A DNA stretch of 64,000 nt from Candidatus Nanopelagicaceae bacterium (GCA_018883365.1 VEQF01000003.1:1-64000), one strand, 5' to 3'; shown: positions 54,817-63,683, counted from the stretch's first letter. Translations and numbers: made by a program. The notes: a model not told the origin generated them from the letters alone.

Positions 54817-56655
54817 GTGGCTCAAGTAAAGCCACTTGCCTTAAGGCGTCAAAAATCTTCGACGTCCTACGCTAGAAATACTGGAGTGCCCGAAGAAGGT
54901 CTTCAGGCTGAAGTCTTAGTAGATTCTGAGATCTACCACCTAGAACAAAGCTTTACCTATCTAGTTCCAAAAGAGCTAGAGCATTTAAGTATGGGCTCAA
55001 TAGTTAAAGTTCCTTTCAAAGGGGAAACAGTAAAAGGAGTTGTCACCGAGATATCTCCGGCAACAAAGACCAATTTGCTAAGCATCATTAGCGTGCTGCA
55101 AGAACGAGTCTTAACAAAAAATCACTTCGATTTTGCTCAATCGGTTGCGGCGCGTTATGCATGCAATTATCCCAGCGTTGTTCACGCCTTTCTAAATGGA
55201 TTTGAAGCAAAAAAGGTTTTTGAATCAACCTGGTCAGAATTGGAACCTTCTGGCGTAAAAAGGGTTAAGCGAAGTTATGTTGACACGTCAATGTCTTCAA
55301 GATTGCAAACCTACCTGAGCGACAGAGTTGAGTCTGCATCATCTGGAAGCTTGCTCATAGTATTCCCGGACCAAAGTCAGCTCGATGTATTTACCGACTT
55401 GAATCGTGAATCGATAGGGGATCGTTTAGTCGAATTTGGCTCACATTTAACGGCTACAAAGAAGAAGTTGGGTTATGCTCGAATTATTTCGGAATCCAAT
55501 TTAATTATCGCGGGTTTGCGAAGTTCGATTTTCACTCCGATCCGTTACCTAACCGAGATCATTGTGGTTGACGAATTCTCATCGAATTATTTTGAACAAC
55601 GTGCTCCGTTTTGGAATTTGCGCGATTTGGCTTTACTGAGATCTGAAAGCGACAAGTGTGACATCACTTTTGTTGGAACTTCATGCTCCTTGGAGCTTGC
55701 AAGGTTAATTGATGCAGGATGGGTTAAAACAGATGAGATTTCAAAGATGGCAAAAAATCGGCCTGACAGAACCAGTTTTTACCCTGACAGTTTTCATGGA
55801 GTTATCCGAGAAGGTTTGAGGAGCGGGCCAGTATTGGTTTGTGTTTCATCCAAGGAATATGCCAGCGGATTTGTGTGCGCTAATTGTCGTAATCGCGCTA
55901 ACTGCAAATGTGGCGGTTACCTCAAAATAGTCGAAAAAGGACGAGCGGAATGTACAACCTGCGATTTTCAGAGCTCTGACTGGCGTTGTTTGGAGTGTGG
56001 CAATAATCGAAGTTTAATCTTCAAGAGCGGTGCCAAGAAATTGCTAGAGGAGATAGGAAAAGCGTTTCCAAGAGAAGCAATCAGAATCAGCACAACAGAC
56101 AAGCCGATACAGACTATGGATGGTTACACAGGGATTGTCGTTGCCACTTATGGTTCTGAGCCGGATTTAAAGGGTGGGTATGGCGCCGTCGTGCTTTTAG
56201 ATGGAGAGTTCCTCGCCTCACGCTCATCGGTACGTGCCGAGGAAGAAACGTTTCATAAATTCATGAAGTCTGTTGCTAAATTACAATTAAAGGGGAGTGT
56301 GTTCATTTCCCTGTTTGCTAAACATCCGATTTCTCAAGCGATTTCTTCGGGGAAAAACTCGTTGTTTTTCCAAACCGCATTGCGTGAACGTCAAGAGACA
56401 GGTCTTCCACCGTATATTCGGGTAATTAGAATTTCCGGCGAAGCTCGGAGCATCTCTTCTTTGCGAATGAAATTAATGCAGCAATTTCCAAAGACCCTAG
56501 AAGCATTTTTATCCCATTCTGGGATGGTTTTAACGTTAAAAGTTCAACATGATTCGGTATCGGCTGTATTGGCCGCCTTAAAGGCGCTTCAAAAGCTCCG
56601 ATCGACAACCAACAAGCAGCTGTATCGAATTCAAGTAGACCCACTAGAGTTCTAG
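54817..56655 (+). CDS. priA: PriA-like primosomal protein without helicase motifs
   Basis: 612-residue homologue of PriA (replication restart). The N-terminal DNA 3'-end-binding domain is present (EVLVDSEIYHLEQSFTYLVP and VKVPFKGETVKGVV). A zinc region has FVCANCRNRANCKCGG, CTTCDFQSSDWRCLECG, and the C-terminal RERQETGLPPYIRV motif is conserved. However, there is no GxxGxGKT Walker A, and the DEEH box is replaced by VVDEFSSNYFE. Actinobacterial PriA proteins are known to lack an active ATPase. It probably serves as a structural or loading factor. GTG start. Confidence 0.9.
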   Translation: MAQVKPLALRRQKSSTSYARNTGVPEEGLQAEVLVDSEIYHLEQSFTYLVPKELEHLSMGSIVKVPFKGETVKGVVTEISPATKTNLLSIISVLQERVLTKNHFDFAQSVAARYACNYPSVVHAFLNGFEAKKVFESTWSELEPSGVKRVKRSYVDTSMSSRLQTYLSDRVESASSGSLLIVFPDQSQLDVFTDLNRESIGDRLVEFGSHLTATKKKLGYARIISESNLIIAGLRSSIFTPIRYLTEIIVVDEFSSNYFEQRAPFWNLRDLALLRSESDKCDITFVGTSCSLELARLIDAGWVKTDEISKMAKNRPDRTSFYPDSFHGVIREGLRSGPVLVCVSSKEYASGFVCANCRNRANCKCGGYLKIVEKGRAECTTCDFQSSDWRCLECGNNRSLIFKSGAKKLLEEIGKAFPREAIRISTTDKPIQTMDGYTGIVVATYGSEPDLKGGYGAVVLLDGEFLASRSSVRAEEETFHKFMKSVAKLQLKGSVFISLFAKHPISQAISSGKNSLFFQTALRERQETGLPPYIRVIRISGEARSISSLRMKLMQQFPKTLEAFLSHSGMVLTLKVQHDSVSAVLAALKALQKLRSTTNKQLYRIQVDPLEF

Positions 56656-56662
56656 TTCACAG

Positions 56663-56668
56663 TAGAAT
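56663..56668 (+). promoter_or_regulatory. Predicted -10 box for def-fmt-rsmB-rpe (leaderless)
   Basis: TAGAAT, then GCGGCT, then ATG at 56675. Confidence 0.55.
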
Positions 56669-56674
56669 GCGGCT

Positions 56675-57235
56675 ATGGCAATTCAACCAATACGCTTTTT
56701 CGGCGATCCAGTATTAACGACTCCAGCATCTCCGGTACTAGATTTTGATAAAGAATTGCGCACATTGGTAAAGGATCTAACTGACACCATGATCGACGCT
56801 CCAGGTGCTGGTTTAGCGGCTCCACAAATTGGAGTTCCGTTGAGAGTATTCGTTTGGCATGTTGATGATGAGTTTGGCCATTTGGTTAACCCAACTTTGG
56901 ATCTGAGTGAGGAACTTCAAGATGGCGAGGAAGGATGTCTGTCTTTTCCGGAACTCAGCTATGACACACCTCGCGCGTATCGAGCCATTGCAAAAGGTTG
57001 GAATATGCACGGGGAGCCAATAACCGTTGAAGGCACAGAGTTTTTAGCCCGGGCACTACAGCATGAAACGGATCATTTGAATGGGGTTCTTTTCATTGAT
57101 CGCCTTCCGGCGGAGTTGCGAAAAGAGGCAATGAAAGAGATTCGGGCTTCGGAATGGTTCATGGAGGCTCGAGACTCGGGCTTGAACCCGCAAATTAAAA
57201 CGTCACCACATTCAACCTTCGGGCTAAATATTTAG
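56675..57235 (+). CDS. def: Peptide deformylase
   Basis: 186-residue metallo-enzyme that removes the formyl group from nascent proteins. All three motifs: GAGLAAPQIGV, EGCLSFPE (metal-ligand Cys) and HETDHLNG (HExxH, with Asp in the fourth position). Followed with no gap by fmt, so start and end of the formyl-Met cycle are encoded together. Confidence 0.97.
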   Translation: MAIQPIRFFGDPVLTTPASPVLDFDKELRTLVKDLTDTMIDAPGAGLAAPQIGVPLRVFVWHVDDEFGHLVNPTLDLSEELQDGEEGCLSFPELSYDTPRAYRAIAKGWNMHGEPITVEGTEFLARALQHETDHLNGVLFIDRLPAELRKEAMKEIRASEWFMEARDSGLNPQIKTSPHSTFGLNI

Positions 57236-58162
57236 TTGGCTAATTTGAGGATATTTGTTGCATCATCATCAAAGGTAGGAATACCGGTTTTGCAGCATTT
57301 AATGCAAACAAAAGCTGTTTCGGGGGTAATAACCTCGCCTGACAAACCCTCGGGTCGAGGTCAAAAACTTTCCGAAAATGATTTCGCTCGATTCTGTTCA
57401 GAATTGAATCTCTCGGTCTTCAAACCTGCTTCGCACGCCGAGTTGAATGAAATACTCAATTTACAGAAGCCAGATTTAGTCATCACCGTTGCATATGGAA
57501 GATTGATAAAGAAAGCTGAGTTGCAGATCCCTAAATATGGTTGGTTGAATATTCATTTTTCTCTTCTACCACGATGGCGCGGGGCTGCACCGGTTCAGTA
57601 TGCGATTTTGAACGGGGATCAAGAAACCGGCGTAACAGTTTTCAAATTAGATGAGGGCATGGACACCGGTCCTATTTATTCTCAGAGTGCCTATAAATTG
57701 TTAGGAAAAGAAAGTACGCAGGAGCTCCTGGAAGCTCTGAGTTCAAATGCCAATTACCCTTTGGATCGTGCCTTGGAAATGATTGGTGATGGAATTATGC
57801 CAACACCACAATCTGATCACGGAGCAACGCTAGCTCCGAAATTCTCGAAACTCGCCGGAAAGATTGACTGGGATAATACAGCTATTGATATTGATAGGAA
57901 GGTTAGGGCGTTAAATCCATGGCCGGGTGCCTGGACGAGCTTTGAGGGATTAAAGCTCTCTGTTTTGGAGGTTAGCCTCGATGATACTGATGAATCTATG
58001 AAATTAAGCGCTGGAGAATTCGCTCTCGCAAAGGAATTAAATGTTGGAACAGCTTCCGGAAACATCGCAATTATGAACGTTAAACCCGAGGGAAAACGGG
58101 AAATGACAGCTAAAGAATGGCTCCGTGGAGTTCAGGATAAATCTAAATTGAGTTTTAACTAA
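57236..58162 (+). CDS. fmt: Methionyl-tRNA formyltransferase
   Basis: 308-residue enzyme that formylates initiator Met-tRNA. The catalytic-domain motif NIHFSLLPRWRGAAPVQYAIL with conserved His, GVTVFKLDEGMDTGPI with conserved Asp, and a C-terminal tRNA-binding OB-like domain (KVRALNPWPGAWTSF). Starts with a rare TTG, either at 57236 directly after the def stop, or at 57245; no ATG/GTG candidate fits. Overlaps rsmB (TAATG). Confidence 0.95.
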   Translation: MANLRIFVASSSKVGIPVLQHLMQTKAVSGVITSPDKPSGRGQKLSENDFARFCSELNLSVFKPASHAELNEILNLQKPDLVITVAYGRLIKKAELQIPKYGWLNIHFSLLPRWRGAAPVQYAILNGDQETGVTVFKLDEGMDTGPIYSQSAYKLLGKESTQELLEALSSNANYPLDRALEMIGDGIMPTPQSDHGATLAPKFSKLAGKIDWDNTAIDIDRKVRALNPWPGAWTSFEGLKLSVLEVSLDDTDESMKLSAGEFALAKELNVGTASGNIAIMNVKPEGKREMTAKEWLRGVQDKSKLSFN

Positions 58163-59457
58163 TGCGTGAGATAAGTAATCCTCGCTTGCTGGCCTTCGAG
58201 GTTCTTGCTGAAGTAGAGAATAACGGAGCGTATAGCAACTTGATTCTTCCTAAATATTTCTCGGCTTCCAAACTTTCTAAAGCTGATAAAGGTTTAGCGG
58301 CTGAATTGGTTTATGGAAGTTTGCGGTTAAAGGGATTGCACGATCAATTTATAGCCAAAGTGAGTAATCGACCGCTCTCGGAAATTGAAGTTAAAACTTT
58401 GATTCTTTTGAGATTAGGGGTGCATCAACTAAAACAGATGCGAGTGCCCTCACACGCAGCCATTTATGAAACCGTTGAGTTGGCAAAGAGAGTTGCTGGC
58501 AGATCAGCTAGTAGCTTTGTTAATGCTCTGTTAAGAGCTATTGATTCTCTAACTTTTGAGGAGTTACCTAAACCTTTAGATGCGATAGAAAGATTATCGT
58601 TGGAGTACTCACATCCGGAGTGGATTGTTAGCGCCTATTTCGATTTGTTAAAGTCCGAGTCTGAAGTGTCGGCTCTATTGCAGAGCAACAATCAACCAGC
58701 CAGGCCAACTTTGATCGCCTGGCCAGGCCGCAGTACATTAAATGAATTGATGGATCTAGGCGCTGTTCCAATATCAGGATCGGCGGTAGCGGCTGATTGG
58801 GATGGCGATCCCGGCGATTTAGAACCTGTTAGAAATAGAAGGGCAGGCGTGCAAGATCTAGGTTCGCAAATAACTGTGGAGATGTTTTTCAAAACCTATG
58901 AGCCGAATTTGCGCTGGTTAGATATGTGTGCTGGACCGGGAGGAAAGGCTGCGTACCTATCGGCTTTAATTAATCAAAACACAGGGGAGCTTGTTGCCAA
59001 TGAAATCTCTGCCGAGCGGGCCAAATTAGTAAAACAAGTTTTAAGCACCGGAACTGTGGTCAATTTTGATGCACGAAAGTTGCCCGAAGAGCTGGGGAGC
59101 TTTGATCGAATCCTTCTGGATGCTCCGTGCACTGGAATTGGAGCTCTGCGCCGAAGACCAGAGGTGCGCTGGAGGAGATCGCTTCAGGATTTGAAAAACT
59201 TAACTGCCCTACAACAGGAACTTCTCGACTCAGCAGCCGAACGTCTTAATCGTGAGGGAATAATCGCGTATGTAACCTGCAGTCCTCACCAGGCTGAAAC
59301 TACTTTTCAGATTCGTTCCTTCTTGAAGCGTTTCCCAGGTTTTGAACTTATGACCATTGATAATCCACGTGCCCGCGGCGAAAAGACCTTACAATTATTA
59401 ACACATACCGATGGCTGCGATGCGATGTTTATGGCGTTGTTAAGAAAAAAGGATTGA
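58162..59457 (+). CDS. rsmB: 16S rRNA m5C967 methyltransferase RsmB
   Basis: 431-residue protein with an N-terminal NusB-like RNA-binding domain (NPRLLAFEVLAEVE, LAAELVYGSLR, VPSHAAIYETVELAKRVAG) and a C-terminal SAM methyltransferase domain: LDMCAGPGGKAAYLS, DAPCTGIGALRRRPEVRW and TCSPHQAE. The Cys residues of DAPC and TCS form the release and catalytic pair of m5C enzymes. Coupled to fmt. Confidence 0.96.
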   Translation: MREISNPRLLAFEVLAEVENNGAYSNLILPKYFSASKLSKADKGLAAELVYGSLRLKGLHDQFIAKVSNRPLSEIEVKTLILLRLGVHQLKQMRVPSHAAIYETVELAKRVAGRSASSFVNALLRAIDSLTFEELPKPLDAIERLSLEYSHPEWIVSAYFDLLKSESEVSALLQSNNQPARPTLIAWPGRSTLNELMDLGAVPISGSAVAADWDGDPGDLEPVRNRRAGVQDLGSQITVEMFFKTYEPNLRWLDMCAGPGGKAAYLSALINQNTGELVANEISAERAKLVKQVLSTGTVVNFDARKLPEELGSFDRILLDAPCTGIGALRRRPEVRWRRSLQDLKNLTALQQELLDSAAERLNREGIIAYVTCSPHQAETTFQIRSFLKRFPGFELMTIDNPRARGEKTLQLLTHTDGCDAMFMALLRKKD

Positions 59458-59463
59458 CACTAG

Positions 59464-60126
59464 ATGATTCGGATTTGTCCCAGTATCTTGAACGCTAATT
59501 TCGAGGATTTGCCCGGCGAAATAGCGCGCGTAGCGATGTCCGCTGATTTACTCCATCTCGATGTGATGGATAATGTCTTTGTTCCGAACTTTACCTTTGA
59601 TTTGAACAAATCAAAGGAGATTATCGAAGCATCTGCGTTGCCGGTTGATGTTCATCTGATGATTGCCGAGGCTGATAAGCATGCCGCGCATTACGCATTT
59701 GAAAATACGGCAAGCATCACAGTCCATTACGAAGCTTGTGAGGATCCAAGAAATACTTTGTTAAATATTAGAGCTCAAGGCAAGAGGTCGGGTATAGCGG
59801 TTAAACCCAATACGCCTATTGAAGTGGTTGAGGAGTTGCTTGATGCTATCGACATGATCCTGGTTATGACGGTGGAACCTGGATTTGGCGGCCAAAGTTT
59901 TATGGAAAATATGATGCCTAAAGTAGCCAAAGCCCGTCACTGGTTACAGCAAAAGGGATTGAGTGATACTTGGTTACAGGTAGATGGTGGTATCGCACTT
60001 CCAACCATCAGAACCGCTTACTTAGCGGGGGCGGACACATTCGTCGCAGGCTCAGCGGTCTATAAACATTCTGACCCAGCGGAGATGGTTGAAATGTTGC
60101 GTCGCGAAGCATTGAGAACCGAATAA
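59464..60126 (+). CDS. rpe: Ribulose-phosphate 3-epimerase
   Basis: 220-residue TIM-barrel epimerase of the pentose-phosphate pathway. PSILNANFEDL at the N-terminus, DLLHLDVMDNVFVPNFTF with metal-ligand His/Asp, DVHLMI, MTVEPGFGGQSF and VDGGIALPT. Six bp after rsmB. The riboflavin genes that commonly follow rpe in Actinobacteria are absent; hisE comes next. Confidence 0.97.
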   Translation: MIRICPSILNANFEDLPGEIARVAMSADLLHLDVMDNVFVPNFTFDLNKSKEIIEASALPVDVHLMIAEADKHAAHYAFENTASITVHYEACEDPRNTLLNIRAQGKRSGIAVKPNTPIEVVEELLDAIDMILVMTVEPGFGGQSFMENMMPKVAKARHWLQQKGLSDTWLQVDGGIALPTIRTAYLAGADTFVAGSAVYKHSDPAEMVEMLRREALRTE

Positions 60127-60154
60127 TTACCCGCTTTTGAAGATTCTGCTTCGG

Positions 60155-60160
60155 TAGACT
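60155..60160 (+). promoter_or_regulatory. Predicted -10 box for hisE-hisG
   Basis: TAGACT nine bases before ATG at 60170. The transcript would have a leader of only about two to three bases. Confidence 0.4.
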
Positions 60161-60169
60161 TGGAGTCTT

Positions 60170-60439
60170 ATGTCGAGCAAATCTTTCGAAACACTATGGA
60201 GTGAACTACAGCGAATCTCACAAGAACGTCCTGCTGATTCATCTACCATCTCTCAACTTGATGCCGGCATTCATGCAATTGGCAAAAAGATCGTGGAAGA
60301 AGCGGCCGAGGTATGGATGGCTGCGGAACACGAAGATGATGAAGCGTTAGCACTAGAGATAAGTCAGCTTATTTATCATCTTCAGGTGTTAATGCTGGCA
60401 AGAGGGATTTCTTTAGACCAAATTTATAGAAAGTTGTAA
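60170..60439 (+). CDS. hisE: Phosphoribosyl-ATP pyrophosphatase HisE
   Basis: 89-residue MazG-like pyrophosphatase, second step of histidine synthesis. The helix with [35 protein letters not shown] carries the metal-binding ExxE and ExxD residues. Standalone, not fused to HisI, as in other Actinobacteria. hisG starts 2 bp later. Confidence 0.95.
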   Translation: MSSKSFETLWSELQRISQERPADSSTISQLDAGIHAIGKKIVEEAAEVWMAAEHEDDEALALEISQLIYHLQVLMLARGISLDQIYRKL

Positions 60440-60441
60440 TC

Positions 60442-61284
60442 GTGGATTCAAATTTGAAGGTCGCACTACCCAACAAAGGTTCTCTTGCAGAAGCGGCAAT
60501 GCAGATACTTAGAGAAGCGGGATACAGACAAAGATCCGACGCTCGAGATTTGACCTTTATCGATCCAGCAAACGGGGTTGAGTTTTATTATCTGCGGCCC
60601 AGGGACATAGCTACATACGTAGGATCCGGTGAGTTGAACTTGGGTATTACTGGACGAGACTTGTTAATTGATTCTGGGGCATCAGCTCAAGAGATTATGG
60701 CATTAGATTTTGGTAAAAGTGTTTTCAATTTTGCTTCAATTAATGGTGATCCGAATCTTGATGGCAAGAGGATAGCTACGGCATATCCTAATTTGGTAAC
60801 ACAGTACCTAGACAAGCAAACAATTTCAGCTCAGGTTGTGCCGCTTGATGGGGCAGTGGAGGGTGCAATAAAGCTAGGGGTTGCAGATGTCATCGCCGAT
60901 GTTGTCTCGACCGGAAACACTCTTAAACAAGCTGGATTAAAAGTTTTTGGAGCTGAAATATTGCAAAGTGAAGCAATTCTTATTGAACGCAATGGCGCCA
61001 AACGCAGCAACACCGCTGAAACTTTGATTCGAAGGGTAAGCAGCGTTGTTATTGCTAGACAGTATGTTTTAGTTGATTACGATGTAAGAAAATCTGAATT
61101 GGAAGCAGCTTGTTTACTGACCCCAGGATTGGAATCCCCAACAATTTCTCCGCTGCAAAAGGAGGACTGGGTGGCGGTCCGAGCAATGGTTCCACGCGCA
61201 AAGGTGCATGGAGTTATGGATGAGTTATGGAACCTTGGAGCACGAGGAATCCTTGTGACTGATATCCACTCATGTCGCCTCTAA
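60442..61284 (+). CDS. hisG: ATP phosphoribosyltransferase HisG (long form)
   Basis: 280-residue first enzyme of histidine synthesis. VALPNKGSLAEAAMQIL at the start, GITGRDLL, DVSTGNTLKQAGL-type PRPP loop (VVSTGNT), and a C-terminal ACT-like regulatory domain (ISPLQKEDWVAVRAMVP) that gives the long, histidine-inhibited form; no HisZ is needed. GTG start. Its end overlaps the opposite-strand serB gene by four bases. Confidence 0.97.
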   Translation: MDSNLKVALPNKGSLAEAAMQILREAGYRQRSDARDLTFIDPANGVEFYYLRPRDIATYVGSGELNLGITGRDLLIDSGASAQEIMALDFGKSVFNFASINGDPNLDGKRIATAYPNLVTQYLDKQTISAQVVPLDGAVEGAIKLGVADVIADVVSTGNTLKQAGLKVFGAEILQSEAILIERNGAKRSNTAETLIRRVSSVVIARQYVLVDYDVRKSELEAACLLTPGLESPTISPLQKEDWVAVRAMVPRAKVHGVMDELWNLGARGILVTDIHSCRL

Positions 61285-61910
61285 TTCAGGAAATCTAACA
61301 CCTGTAATAAATTGCGATCTCGTATAACAACATCTGCTGCTTGCTCCAGAATAGGCTTTCCGCAGAAACTGATTCCAAGACCGGCTGCTTGAATCATCTC
61401 AAGATCGTTTGAACCATCGCCGACGGCAACCGTCTCATCTAATTTAGCTGAAACTGCGGATGCAAATTCAATAAGCGCCTTTGCTTTCAAAGCTTTATTT
61501 ACAATGGAACCAGACACTTTTCCGGTTAGCTGGCCATTTTCTACCGCCAAAGTATTGGCTTTAACATAGTCAAGGTTTAGATCTTTCAATAGAACATCCA
61601 GTACATTATGAAAACCGCCGGAGACGACTCCAACCGCGATTCCTTGTTCTTGCAGAGTAGAAATAAGTTCTATTGCTCCTGGGGTAAAAGTTATCTCTTG
61701 GATAACATCTGAAAATACCTGTTCTGGAAGACCGGAAAGCAAGCTCACCCTCTCAGCTAAAGCCTGATCAAAATCAATCTCTCCACGCATGGCTCGTTCT
61801 GTAATGCTGGCAACAAGTTCATGACTGGCGGTACGTTTAGCGATTAGATCTATAACTTCTTGGTTTATCAGGGTGGAGTCAACATCAAAAAGAACTAATT
61901 TGTATTTCAT
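61281..61910 (-). CDS. serB: Phosphoserine phosphatase, HAD catalytic part only (SerB)
   Basis: 209-residue HAD phosphatase that releases serine from phosphoserine. Catalytic aspartates D9 and D11 in LFDVDSTLI, GVVSGGFHNVLD (motif II Ser), the lysine of motif III in KAKAL, and VGDGSNDLEM (motif IV). Mycobacterial and many actinobacterial SerB proteins carry fused N-terminal ACT domains. Here the HAD part starts on its own ATG, 11 bp after a separate ACT-domain gene. Confidence 0.92.
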   Translation of the reverse strand: MKYKLVLFDVDSTLINQEVIDLIAKRTASHELVASITERAMRGEIDFDQALAERVSLLSGLPEQVFSDVIQEITFTPGAIELISTLQEQGIAVGVVSGGFHNVLDVLLKDLNLDYVKANTLAVENGQLTGKVSGSIVNKALKAKALIEFASAVSAKLDETVAVGDGSNDLEMIQAAGLGISFCGKPILEQAADVVIRDRNLLQVLDFLN

Positions 61911-61921
61911 TTGCTGGACAA

Positions 61922-62191
61922 TCAGATAACTTCTATTGCAACATCGAGATCTAACTTGCCCAACTCTTGTCGCAACTCATCCTCGATAGCTGGGACATGT
62001 GCGGGATCACAATCAATCAGAATTGCCAAAATCAATCGACCAGCCATTGAAATGCTTTGATTATCAGCGATGTTTAGGTTGTACGAGCTCAGGATTTTTT
62101 TTGCAGTATCCGATGCCGCAGGAGAATCGACCCCGCTGATTAAAACTATTGCCTGAGCTTTGAAATTCGCATTTGCTGTATTTGCGTTCAC
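61922..62191 (-). CDS. Stand-alone ACT-domain protein, likely SerB regulatory part
   Basis: 89-residue protein: after a short N-terminal tail, AIVLISGVDSPAASDTAKKILSSYNLNIADNQSISMAGRLILAILIDC matches the beta-alpha-beta pattern of an ACT domain, ending LDVAIEVI. It resembles the N-terminal ACT domain of SerB proteins and lies immediately upstream of the HAD-only serB with 11 bp between. It is probably a serine-sensing partner that acts in trans. The stop codon TGA is clean, and the downstream start is independent, so this seems to be a split rather than a sequencing error. Confidence 0.8.
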   Translation of the reverse strand: MNANTANANFKAQAIVLISGVDSPAASDTAKKILSSYNLNIADNQSISMAGRLILAILIDCDPAHVPAIEDELRQELGKLDLDVAIEVI

Positions 62192-62227
62192 CGAGCTGAG
62201 TTTAGCTACAGGAAGCGGGTTAGCAGG

Positions 62228-62233
62228 TATCTT
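62228..62233 (+). promoter_or_regulatory. Predicted -10 box for the ABC ATPase gene
   Basis: TATCTT eight bases before ATG at 62242; no Shine-Dalgarno is visible. Confidence 0.4.
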
Positions 62234-62241
62234 TGCTCCCT

Positions 62242-63027
62242 ATGGAACCGGTCCTGGAGGTAAACGCGGTAGAGGTGTACCGCTCAAACAAGCGCATCCT
62301 GGGGCCAGTTAACTGGCAGGTTTTCGAGGGCGAACGTTGGGTAATTCTCGGACCCAACGGCGCGGGAAAGACCACTCTCTTGCAACTTCTTGCGGCGCTG
62401 ATTCATCCTTCCAAGGGAGAGGTAAAAATACTTGGCGAGAAGATGGGCGCGGTTGATGTCTTTGAGTTAAGGCCCCGTATTGGTTTCACCTCTAGCGCGA
62501 TGATGGACTTGTTGCCGGCGGATGAAAAGGTTATGGATGTTGTACTTACCTCGGCGTATGCAATCGCTGGGAGATGGCAGGAAGACTATGACCTTTGGGA
62601 TGAATCTCGCGCTAAAGCATTGTTAACCACATTTGGAGTAAAGGATCTCAGTGATCGATTTCTGGGAACTTTGAGTGAAGGTGAAAAGAAGCGAGTTCAG
62701 ATTTCTAGAGCCCTGATGTCAGATCCCGAAGTCTTACTACTAGATGAACCTGCAGCTGGTTTGGATCTAGGTGGTCGAGAAGATATCTTGGCGAGAATCA
62801 CGCAATACACCAGCGAAGAACATTCTCCAGTCACGATTATTGTCACCCACCATATTGAAGAAATTCCTGCCGGTACAACTCATGCCCTTTTACTCAAAGA
62901 TGGTCAAGCTCTTTATGCCGGACCAATTTCACAAACCCTCACTAGCGAGAACATCGCGGAGGTATTTGGCGTTAATGTTGATTTATCCTTCGATGGAAGA
63001 CGTTATTTTGCAGCGGCGAAGAGTTAA
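62242..63027 (+). CDS. ABC transporter ATP-binding protein (ModF/MolC-like family)
   Basis: 261-residue ABC ATPase. Walker A GPNGAGKTT, the Q-loop region around VFELRPRIGFTSSA, signature LSEGEKKRVQISRAL, Walker B VLLLDEPAAGLD and the switch histidine in VTHHIEE. No permease or binding protein is nearby, so the transported substrate, if any, is unknown; the IVTHHIEEIPAGTTH tail resembles soluble-type ATPases near serB in other Actinobacteria. ATG 62242 is preferred over a TTG three codons upstream. Overlaps ung (TAATG). Confidence 0.87.
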   Translation: MEPVLEVNAVEVYRSNKRILGPVNWQVFEGERWVILGPNGAGKTTLLQLLAALIHPSKGEVKILGEKMGAVDVFELRPRIGFTSSAMMDLLPADEKVMDVVLTSAYAIAGRWQEDYDLWDESRAKALLTTFGVKDLSDRFLGTLSEGEKKRVQISRALMSDPEVLLLDEPAAGLDLGGREDILARITQYTSEEHSPVTIIVTHHIEEIPAGTTHALLLKDGQALYAGPISQTLTSENIAEVFGVNVDLSFDGRRYFAAAKS

Positions 63028-63677
63028 TGCTTTTTGATTTAATTCCCAGGCCATGGCAGCCAATTCTTGAAACCCACAAAGATCTAATCAATGAAATTGG
63101 GATTGAGCTTCAGAAGCGTGCAGATTCGGGTGAGAGAGTGTTGCCCGATAAGAAATTTGTATTCCGGGCATTAGAGTTGAACCCAACAGAGGTAAGAGTT
63201 GTGGTTTTAGGTCAAGATCCCTATCCAAACATCACAGATGCAATCGGACTGGCTTTCTCTGTCGCACCGCGCAAATCAGGGTTGCCAGGCTCATTGATGA
63301 ATATCCAAAAGGAAATAATGACCGATATTGGATCTACCTCGACCGCCGATGGGGATTTATCAAGATGGAGCTCTCAGGGAGTTATGTTGTTAAACCGGGT
63401 TTTGACGGTGAGCGCCGGTGAAAGCGCATCACATTCAAATTTAGGATGGCAAGAAATTACGCATACGATCGTTAAACATTGTGCTTTGAATGGAGCAATT
63501 GGAGTACTTTGGGGAAATTCGGCAAAGGAATTGGCAGACCTTTTCGAACCGGCAAAATTGATTCAAGGGGTTCATCCGAGTCCATTGTCAGCGCATCGAG
63601 GTTTTCTCGGCTCTAAACCATTCTCGCAAGTCAACAATCTTCTAAAGTCATCGGGGCACGCAGAAATCGTTTGGTAA
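63027..63677 (+). CDS. ung: Uracil-DNA glycosylase, family 1
   Basis: 216-residue base-excision repair enzyme that removes uracil from DNA. Motif A GQDPYP with the catalytic Asp, motif B HPSPLSAHRGF with the catalytic His, and the LLNRVLTVSAGESASH uracil-recognition segment. The frame starts inside the stop codon of the ABC gene. A strong bidirectional terminator follows. Confidence 0.97.
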   Translation: MLFDLIPRPWQPILETHKDLINEIGIELQKRADSGERVLPDKKFVFRALELNPTEVRVVVLGQDPYPNITDAIGLAFSVAPRKSGLPGSLMNIQKEIMTDIGSTSTADGDLSRWSSQGVMLLNRVLTVSAGESASHSNLGWQEITHTIVKHCALNGAIGVLWGNSAKELADLFEPAKLIQGVHPSPLSAHRGFLGSKPFSQVNNLLKSSGHAEIVW

Positions 63678-63683
63678 TCAATT

